Source: Candidatus Zhuqueibacterota bacterium (GTDB taxonomy: Bacteria > Zhuqueibacterota > QNDG01). From it: 5,991 bases of DNA. The position numbers and the translations under genes are program-made. A model generated the notes under the pieces. It was not told the origin of the DNA and searched no databases. It was given only the letters and a program-made list of their open reading frames with translations. This document shows, one piece after another, positions 1 through 4,113 of this stretch; position 1 is the first letter of the stretch, and every line of letters begins with the position of its first letter. Location: NCBI GenBank assembly GCA_003645915.1, contig QNDG01000120.1, forward strand, positions 1 through 5,991. Direction: 5' to 3'.

Positions 1-471
1 AATGCTGAAACTGTACGAGCCCTTAACAAAGTCATCATGGTTTTCTCTGTACGGATTAAGATGATTATTCCCGACTGCGTACAATGAAAGGTCTTCCGAG
101 GTATAAAAAATACCTTGGTTAACAGGTTTGATATTAAGCACAAAGGGCAGGGTCTTGTCTCTGATTCTCAGCACAGGTAAAAAATTTTCAAACGGCTGAA
201 TCATGTACTCAGGCATAAAAAGCGTAAATTCATTTGTCCTGTCTGAAAGTTTCATCCAGAATAACAAGCTGAAGATACCTGCAGAGTGATCAATATGTGC
301 ATGAGTTATTACACCTGCTTTAATATCCGAGGGATTAACTTTAAATTTTACCATTTGTCTTGCCGTACCTTCACCAATATCAAGCAAAACGGAATTATTA
401 ACCAGAATGCCGGAGTAATTTCTGTTTGCAGAAGGTAAGCTTGACGAAGTACCCAAAGCCTTAATTATCAT
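1..471 (-). CDS. Ribonuclease Z-like metallo-beta-lactamase fold hydrolase, N-terminal part
   Basis: This reading frame starts with ATG at 471 and stays open to the left edge (157 residues seen), so the C-terminus is missing. The start reads MIIKALGTSSSLP, the usual opening beta strand and Gly/Ser loop of RNase Z-type proteins, followed by LLDIGEGTARQM (residues 29-40). The zinc motif THAHIDHSAG lies at residues 56-65, with His57, His59, Asp61 and His62 as expected ligands. A later NNHLNP (135-140) and SYSFSI (152-157) resemble the His-containing and Tyr-rich strands that follow in this family. Family members are cytosolic metal-dependent phosphodiesterases; the best known process tRNA 3' ends, but many relatives have other or unknown substrates. 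The ATG overlaps the TGA stop of the epimerase upstream (ATGA), so translation is probably coupled. The fold is secure from the motif; the substrate is not. Confidence 0.85.
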   Translation of the reverse strand, partial: MIIKALGTSSSLPSANRNYSGILVNNSVLLDIGEGTARQMVKFKVNPSDIKAGVITHAHIDHSAGIFSLLFWMKLSDRTNEFTLFMPEYMIQPFENFLPVLRIRDKTLPFVLNIKPVNQGIFYTSEDLSLYAVGNNHLNPYRENHDDFVKGSYSFSI

Positions 472-1391
472 TTTGAGTTACTTTTAAAATATAAAACCGT
501 TTCTTCAATACCCTGTTTTATTGTAAGGCTTGGCTCCCAGCCAAGCACTTTTTTTGCTTTTTCATAACTAATTACACTTCTTTTTTGTTCCCCGGGTTTT
601 GCAGAACCGTGTTTTTCTTCTGCTCCGGAACCGGCAGCCTGGTTTATGAGATTAAAAATTGTGTTTACATCTGTCTCAACACCTGTTCCAATATTAAAGA
701 TTTCATTGGCAGGCGCTGTTAATCCTGCAATATTTGCTTTAACAACATCTTTTACAAAAACATAATCACGTGTCTGAAGCCCGTCTCCATTGATTACAGG
801 TTGTTCACGGTTCAATAGTTTTTGAGCAAAGATTGCCACAACACCCGCTTCTCCGTGGGGATTCTGTCTGGGACCGTATACGTTTGCATATCTGAAAATT
901 GTGTATGTAAGATCATATTCGCCGGCGTAAAAAAACAGATATTTTTCCACTGAGAGTTTTGTAATACCGTATGGCGATACAGGTTTTGTGGGATGAGTTT
1001 CATCACATGGGAATACTTCCTGTTCTCCGTAAATAGCTCCGCCTGTAGATGCAAAAATAAAACGTTTTATACCGAATCTTACAGCGTTTTGCAGGAGATT
1101 CAGTGTGCCTTTTACGTTTACATCTGCATCAAACAGAGGATCTCTGACTGATCTTCTTACATCCATCTGTGCTGCCTGATGGTATATTACATCGAATTTT
1201 TCGATGGCAAAAATTTTTTCCAGCTCTTTTGCTCTGATATCAGTTAAATAAAATTTAGCTTCTGGGTTTAGATTATTGAGATTCCCCGTTTCAAGATTGT
1301 CAATTACTACAACTTCGTGTCCGAGAGATATCAGTTCATCTGCTATGTGGGAACCAATAAAACCTGCCCCTCCGGTTACCAGTATTTTCAC
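468..1391 (-). CDS. NAD-dependent epimerase/dehydratase, UDP-glucose 4-epimerase (GalE)-like
   Basis: This 307-residue protein is an extended short-chain dehydrogenase/reductase, expected to act in the cytosol on a nucleotide sugar for surface polysaccharide or galactose metabolism. The N-terminal Rossmann motif TGGAGFIGSH (residues 6-15) binds NAD, and Asp31 after the second strand fits NAD preference. The STGGAIYGE segment (115-123) supplies the catalytic Ser/Thr, probably Thr116. The YGITK motif (141-145) gives the Tyr-x3-Lys pair, 25 residues after Thr116 as in GalE. GDGLQTRDYVFVKDV (202-216) is the typical sugar-binding region. Length is normal for short GalE-like epimerases. The start is GTG at 1391, preceded by GGAGGG (1395-1400); the ATG at 1393 is out of frame and followed at once by TGA. 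The gene leads a two-gene unit with the RNase Z-like gene. Whether it acts on UDP-glucose, UDP-GlcNAc or another sugar cannot be told here. Confidence 0.92.
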   Translation of the reverse strand: MKILVTGGAGFIGSHIADELISLGHEVVVIDNLETGNLNNLNPEAKFYLTDIRAKELEKIFAIEKFDVIYHQAAQMDVRRSVRDPLFDADVNVKGTLNLLQNAVRFGIKRFIFASTGGAIYGEQEVFPCDETHPTKPVSPYGITKLSVEKYLFFYAGEYDLTYTIFRYANVYGPRQNPHGEAGVVAIFAQKLLNREQPVINGDGLQTRDYVFVKDVVKANIAGLTAPANEIFNIGTGVETDVNTIFNLINQAAGSGAEEKHGSAKPGEQKRSVISYEKAKKVLGWEPSLTIKQGIEETVLYFKSNSK

Positions 1392-1394
1392 ATG

Positions 1395-1400
1395 CCCTCC
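1395..1400 (-). promoter_or_regulatory. Ribosome binding site of the epimerase gene
   Basis: Read on the minus strand this is GGAGGG, ending three bases before the GTG at 1391 (four bases from the GGAGG core). It supports the GTG start over the ATG two bases upstream, which is in another frame and would terminate at once (ATGTGA). Confidence 0.75.
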
Positions 1401-1428
1401 GTAATGGTTTAAAAACTTAGATTAGTTT

Positions 1429-1457
1429 ATAATAGCAATATGAACAGAAAAAAGCAA
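1429..1457 (-). promoter_or_regulatory. Sigma70-type promoter candidate for the epimerase/RNase Z-like unit
   Basis: On the minus strand TTGCTT (1452-1457) is followed after 17 bases by TATTAT (1429-1434), a good fit to the -35 and -10 consensus. Transcription would start near 1422, giving a leader of about 30 bases before the GTG at 1391, with a strong ribosome binding site in it. This implies the epimerase unit is transcribed independently of the pseudopilin gene further upstream. It is read by eye and unproven. Confidence 0.5.
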
Positions 1458-1520
1458 GGGGATAGTTTTGTTTTTTTTATAATTCAGCAGTGTTTATTCT
1501 ATATTTAAAATTTAAGTATT

Positions 1521-1541
1521 GGACAATTTTTGTAATTGTCC
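1521..1541 (-). terminator. Perfect hairpin downstream of the pseudopilin gene, possible terminator
   Basis: GGACAATT (1521-1528) and AATTGTCC (1534-1541) form a perfect 8-bp stem with a 5-base loop, about 104 bases after the pseudopilin stop codon. It lies between that gene and the epimerase promoter, where a terminator would be expected. On the minus strand it is not followed by a clean T run (AATACTTAAATTTT), so it is a weak intrinsic terminator at best. It could instead be an RNA-stabilising stem or a palindromic protein site. The rest of the 1392-1644 gap is AT-rich and shows no open reading frame or recognisable RNA. Confidence 0.35.
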
Positions 1542-1644
1542 TTTAGAAACAATGGATGAAACTCCTGCCCTGAAAAATAATTTCATAAAAGTCGCATTTG
1601 TTATTTTCTCTTAAAATCCCGATTTAATTCTTCCAAGGCAGAAT

Positions 1645-2019
1645 TTATTTTCTAATCATGTGATCCGGAATTGAACAGGAAATACTTCCTGATGGCCCGA
1701 TTATATAAGTGCCGCCTGAAGGGCAGACCGGAAGTTTATTGTCTTTTAAAAAAGGTTTTAATTCATTAAGATCCGTTGCAAAATGAGAAGTGCCGTTCTC
1801 AATCATTGATTTGGCATTAATAAGAGTCTGCGCGGTCCGAAGACTCAGCTGATTTGTTTTACATGAAGCGCGGTTTGCAGCTTTTGAGAGATCAATGAAC
1901 CTGTCCACTGCAGCAACAGCAAGAATGCTTATTATTATAAGGACTACAATTATTTCTGTAAGGGTTAGCCCTTTCTCGTTTCTGATAAATGATCTGAAAA
2001 ACATCATAACACCATCCAT
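1645..2019 (-). CDS. Type IV pilin/type II secretion pseudopilin-like protein
   Basis: This is a small protein of up to 124 residues. A short basic leader ends in NEKG, and the mature part begins LTLTEIIVVLIIISILAVAAV: the prepilin peptidase site with Gly at -1, Glu at +5 and a hydrophobic helix of about 20 residues. Such proteins are cleaved and N-methylated by prepilin peptidase, then assembled into a type IV pilus or pseudopilus. The C-terminal half is short and ends in CPSGGTYIIGPSGSISCS (residues 98-115); its two cysteines could form a disulfide loop, as in minor pilins and ComGC/GspG-like proteins. The ATG at 2019 gives a 17-residue leader but has a poor ribosome binding site (AAGG too far upstream). 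The ATGs at 2007 and 2004 follow GGATGGTG more closely, so the true start may be residue 5 or 6. No assembly ATPase, platform protein or other pilin gene is nearby, so which machine it serves is unknown. Confidence 0.87.
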   Translation of the reverse strand: MDGVMMFFRSFIRNEKGLTLTEIIVVLIIISILAVAAVDRFIDLSKAANRASCKTNQLSLRTAQTLINAKSMIENGTSHFATDLNELKPFLKDNKLPVCPSGGTYIIGPSGSISCSIPDHMIRK

Positions 2020-2050
2020 TGCAGTTTGTTAAGTTACCTTATGTTTTTAT

Positions 2051-2079
2051 TTCAAAATAAAATAAAATATTGTTATAAT
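2051..2079 (+). promoter_or_regulatory. Plus-strand promoter candidate upstream of the IS200-type element
   Basis: TTCAAA (2051-2056), a 17-base spacer and a consensus TATAAT (2074-2079) read rightward. The next host genes in that direction are metV-like, metF and metH, so this may be their original promoter, now separated from them by the insertion. It would also transcribe into tnpA from outside. On the minus strand the same bases offer TATAAC (2072-2077) as a -10 for the pseudopilin gene, with TTGCTA (2097-2102) 19 bases upstream, so divergent promoters may overlap here. The rest of 2020-2118 is AT-rich and holds no gene. Confidence 0.4.
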
Positions 2080-2133
2080 CCACATTTATTTTGATTTAGC
2101 AATAACCAGGCCAATTTAGTTTATTATAAAAAC

Positions 2134-2152
2134 CCACTACCTCTGGTAGTGG
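2134..2152 (+). repeat. Left-end hairpin of the IS200-type element
   Basis: CCACTACC and GGTAGTGG form a perfect 8-bp stem with a TCT loop. In this family TnpA binds such a hairpin in single-stranded DNA. The right-end hairpin has the same stem length, the same loop and the same CCAC/GTGG base, which marks them as a pair. Confidence 0.8.
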
Positions 2153-2186
2153 TCGATCAAATGGTTTTACCGTTTCATTAATTTTA

Positions 2187-2234
2187 TTATACTGTACCTA
2201 CCCTGAAAGGTTGCACAGAGGAGGTACAGTATAA
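2187..2234 (+). promoter_or_regulatory. Hairpin sequestering the tnpA ribosome binding site
   Basis: TTATACTGTACCT (2187-2199) and AGGTACAGTATAA (2222-2234) form a perfect 13-bp stem around a 22-base loop. The right arm ends one base before the tnpA ATG and contains most of the ribosome binding site GGAGGT (2220-2225). The folded RNA would hide it and hold tnpA translation low. A translation-blocking leader hairpin is known in Salmonella IS200; the pairing here is directly visible, the effect inferred. Confidence 0.75.
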
Positions 2235-2669
2235 ATGAGTGAATATAAGAAGTTAACACATACGATTTATGAATGCAAGTATCATATAGTATTTTGTCCA
2301 AAATACAGGTTTAAGATATTTACAGGAGATATAGCAGAATACAGCAGACAGAAATTATATGCACTTGCCCGTCAAAAGGATAATCTTGAGGTAATAGAGT
2401 TGAATGTTCAATCAGATCATGTTCATATGATAATTTCGATAGCTCCCCAATATAGTGTATCAGGAATAACAGGCTTTCTAAAAGGGAAGCTTACAACGAT
2501 TTTGTTTTATCTTTATGAGAAATTGGGCAAGAAATATTGGGGAAGACATTTGTGGAGCAGAGGCTTTTGTGTCAGTACAGTAGGTCTTGATGAAGAAAAA
2601 ATTCGTAAGTATGTAAAATATCAAGAGAAGAAAGAGAGAGAAAAGGAACAGAACTTGTTTGGATATTGA
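2235..2669 (+). CDS. tnpA: IS200/IS605 family transposase TnpA (Y1, HUH type)
   Basis: This 144-residue protein is the typical size for a complete TnpA. The family cuts single-stranded DNA at hairpin-marked ends through a 5'-phosphotyrosine link, excises the element as a circle and inserts it into single-stranded target, often on the lagging strand. KYHIVFCPKYRF (residues 15-26) is the conserved first strand. SDHVHMIIS (60-68) holds the HUH metal motif, His62 and His64. Tyr126 in IRKYVKYQ (123-130) is in the position of the catalytic tyrosine, with Gln130 four residues later as in the family Y-x3-Q pattern. WGRHLWSRGFCVSTVG (102-117) is also typical. No frameshift or missing key residue is seen, so the enzyme may be active. 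The ATG at 2235 follows GGAGGT (2220-2225) by nine bases, but that site lies in a strong hairpin. The basic tail (EKKEREKEQ) is unremarkable. Confidence 0.95.
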   Translation: MSEYKKLTHTIYECKYHIVFCPKYRFKIFTGDIAEYSRQKLYALARQKDNLEVIELNVQSDHVHMIISIAPQYSVSGITGFLKGKLTTILFYLYEKLGKKYWGRHLWSRGFCVSTVGLDEEKIRKYVKYQEKKEREKEQNLFGY

Positions 2670-2708
2670 TAATTTGGAATAGTTGCACTTTTCAGGATTT
2701 TTTACAAG

Positions 2709-2727
2709 CCACCGTTTCTAACGGTGG
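2709..2727 (+). repeat. Right-end hairpin of the IS200-type element
   Basis: CCACCGTT and AACGGTGG form a perfect 8-bp stem with a TCT loop, the counterpart of the left-end hairpin. CAAG just upstream is the likely guide for cleavage near TTGAC (2731-2735). It lies 40 bases after the tnpA stop and could also slow or end transcription, but no T run follows it. Confidence 0.8.
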
Positions 2728-2757
2728 TATTTGACTTTAAAAATTGTGTTAAAATGC

Positions 2758-2785
2758 TTGCAATTATATTTTAGTTTCGTATCTT
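2758..2785 (+). promoter_or_regulatory. Weak promoter candidate between the IS element and the metV-like gene
   Basis: TTGCAA (2758-2763), 16 bases and TATCTT (2780-2785) could start transcription about 20 bases before the metV-like ATG at 2814. Each box matches four of six consensus bases, so this is a weak call in AT-rich sequence. If real, it would let the methionine genes be expressed despite the insertion. Nothing else is recognisable in 2736-2813, and no ribosome binding site stands out before 2814. Confidence 0.2.
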
Positions 2786-2813
2786 ATCAATATTAATAAA
2801 AACAGCAGATAAT

Positions 2814-3245
2814 ATGGATTTTATTACAAAACAAAAAAAAGAATTGTCTCGTTTTGAGCGGTTTGTATCGTCAATAATGCTGGCAGCGGAAAATGTTGTT
2901 AAAATACCGCTTTTCAGATGCCAGAGATGCGGGGAGTGTATTTAAAGCCACACTGCGTTTATCTGCAGCCAGAGGTGCCCCAAGCGCATGAGGAACGGAC
3001 CGTGCGGCGGAACAAGAGAAAACGGTAACTGTGAAGTGTATCCTGACAGGAAATGTGTATGGTACAGAATACATAAAAGGGCAAGGTTCCTGCACAGAAT
3101 GAATTTTCTTTACAGAATTGAGAAAGTCCACAACTGGAATCTTGAAAGAACATCAGCGTGGCTTAATGTATTTACAGGAAGAATAGAGCCTCCGGAACTT
3201 TTTTTGAAGAAACAGAATGAGCCTGAAAAATCTGATAAAATCTGA
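2814..3245 (+). pseudogene. metV: MetV-like MTHFR C-terminal iron-sulfur protein, interrupted by an in-frame TAA
   Basis: Read through the stop, this frame encodes 143 residues resembling the MTHFR C-terminal domain family (MTHFR_C), the MetV subunit partnering MetF in acetogens and other anaerobes. MetV carries iron-sulfur clusters that pass electrons to the flavin of MetF. Eight cysteines (36, 39, 42, 51, 55, 64, 73, 81) sit in CQRCGEC, CSQRCPK, RNGPCGG and NCEVYPDRKCVW, enough for two [4Fe-4S] clusters. Codon 44 is TAA (2943-2945), after the third cysteine, where the family usually has Leu; one substitution (TTA to TAA) would explain it. The frame is otherwise intact, so the lesion is recent or a sequencing error. 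A product from the stop-free part, at best from ATG 2988, would lack five cysteines. The ATG at 2814 has no clear ribosome binding site. The 3' end overlaps metF by 29 bases. Domain identity is firm; pseudogene status depends on that base. Confidence 0.8.
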
Positions 3246-4113
3246 CAAATTTATTGTAACTGCAGAACTCGGACCTCCTCAAAGTGCAAACAGGGGTGTA
3301 ATTGAGCGAAAAGCAGGGTATTTTAAAGGTTTTGTACATGCCGTAAATATTACTGACAACCAGACAGCTATTGTAAGGTTCTCTTCAATTGCAGCGGCAA
3401 AAATATTGATAGATTCAGGTTTGGAGCCGGTAATTCAGATGACCTGCAGAGACAGGAACAGGATTGCAATTCAGAGCGATCTTCTCGGAGCCTTTGGTCT
3501 TGGAATTGAAAATGTTCTTTGCCTGACAGGAGATTATACAACGAGCGGCACACAGCCAGAAGCAAGACCTGTTTATGACATGGATTCAATACAATTGATA
3601 GCCTCTGTGAGCCGGATGAACAGGGGAACATTACTTTCAGGAGATCCGATAAAAACACCTACGGGTTTCTGCATAGGCGGAGCTGCAAATCCTTTTGCAC
3701 CGCCGTTTGAAATGAGAATTATCAGACTTCAGAAAAAGATTGCTGCAGGAGCGCAATTTATCCAGACTCAGCCTGTTTTTGATCTTGAAATTTTCAAAAA
3801 ATGGATGGAAAGAGTAAACGGTCTCGGACTCAGTAAAAAAACAGCCATACTTGCAGGCGTAATGCCTGTAAAATCTGTTAAGGCTCTTGAATATATGAAA
3901 TCTCAGGTTCCGGGAATGAGGATACATCCTTCATTTATTAAAAGAATGGCGGAATCGGAAGATCCGAAAGCCGAAGGTGTAAATATTGCAGTTGAGTTGA
4001 TTGAACAGATAAGAGAGATCCCCGGAATAAGAGGTATACATCTTATGCCGCTTATGTGGGAAAGTATAACACCGGAAATAATCAAAAAATCAGGAATAAC
4101 AATTGATAAGTAA
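3217..4113 (+). CDS. metF: Methylenetetrahydrofolate reductase MetF
   Basis: This 298-residue protein is full length for bacterial MTHFR, a cytosolic FAD-containing TIM-barrel enzyme that reduces 5,10-methylene-tetrahydrofolate to 5-methyl-tetrahydrofolate. Family features seen in order: FIVTAELGPP (residues 12-21), with Glu17 at the position of the catalytic glutamate; NITDNQ (44-49); MTCRDRNR (75-82); LCLTGDYTTSG (101-111), with Asp106 in the flavin/folate loop position; GAANPFAPP (155-163); and FIQTQPVFD (181-189), with Gln185 for folate binding. The start at 3217 fits the family N-terminus; upstream GAAGAA is only a weak ribosome binding site. Because it starts inside the metV-like gene, its translation may depend on ribosomes reading that gene, which the TAA at 2943 would stop early. 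It is followed directly by metH, its pathway partner. The electron donor would be MetV-linked (ferredoxin or NADH) rather than settled here. Confidence 0.95.
   Translation: MSLKNLIKSDKFIVTAELGPPQSANRGVIERKAGYFKGFVHAVNITDNQTAIVRFSSIAAAKILIDSGLEPVIQMTCRDRNRIAIQSDLLGAFGLGIENVLCLTGDYTTSGTQPEARPVYDMDSIQLIASVSRMNRGTLLSGDPIKTPTGFCIGGAANPFAPPFEMRIIRLQKKIAAGAQFIQTQPVFDLEIFKKWMERVNGLGLSKKTAILAGVMPVKSVKALEYMKSQVPGMRIHPSFIKRMAESEDPKAEGVNIAVELIEQIREIPGIRGIHLMPLMWESITPEIIKKSGITIDK
4092..4105 (+). promoter_or_regulatory. Ribosome binding site and TTG start of metH
   Basis: AGGA (4092-4095) lies seven bases before TTG (4103-4105), within the last codons of metF. No ATG or GTG lies in frame before the conserved VVVLDGAMGT segment except GTG 4157 inside it, so TTG is the best start. 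It gives a 16-residue lead-in like that of other MetH proteins. Confidence 0.65.

Larger units (their letters stand above)
2119..2735 (+). mobile_element. IS200-type insertion sequence (IS200/IS605 family), tnpA only
   Basis: A single Y1/HUH transposase gene lies between two subterminal hairpins (2134-2152 and 2709-2727), and there is no tnpB. This matches the IS200 group, whose members are about 600-700 bp and transpose as single-stranded DNA without terminal inverted repeats or target duplication. The ends are estimates. Bases just 5' of each hairpin act as guides that pair with the cleavage site in this family. On the right CAAG (2705-2708) can pair with TTGA (2731-2734), so cleavage near 2735 is reasonable. 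On the left AAAC (2130-2133) can pair with a TTTA at 2115-2118 or 2120-2123, so cleavage lies around 2118-2124. The element sits in the gap between the divergent pseudopilin gene and the metV-metF-metH genes, in the same direction as the latter. Confidence 0.82.

Noticed and set aside
1466..1478. T-rich run (TTTTGTTTTTTTT) as a terminator
   Set aside because: No GC-rich stem precedes it on the plus strand, and no plus-strand gene ends there.
2731..2755. Promoter made of TTGACT (2731-2736) at the element's right end and TAAAAT (2750-2755)
   Set aside because: The boxes are good but the spacer is only 13 bases, too short for a sigma70 promoter.
2736..2813. S-adenosylmethionine or cobalamin riboswitch before the methionine genes
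   Set aside because: The remaining leader is only about 78 AT-rich bases with none of the conserved helices or boxes of those riboswitches.
2943..2945. Programmed frameshift or selenocysteine/pyrrolysine recoding at the TAA in the metV-like gene
   Set aside because: The frame is the same before and after the stop, so a shift would not help, and the codon is TAA rather than TGA or TAG. The family position is usually Leu.
2871..3153. Open frames on the minus strand opposite the metV-like gene
   Set aside because: They resemble no family and lie antisense to a frame with clear conserved cysteine motifs.
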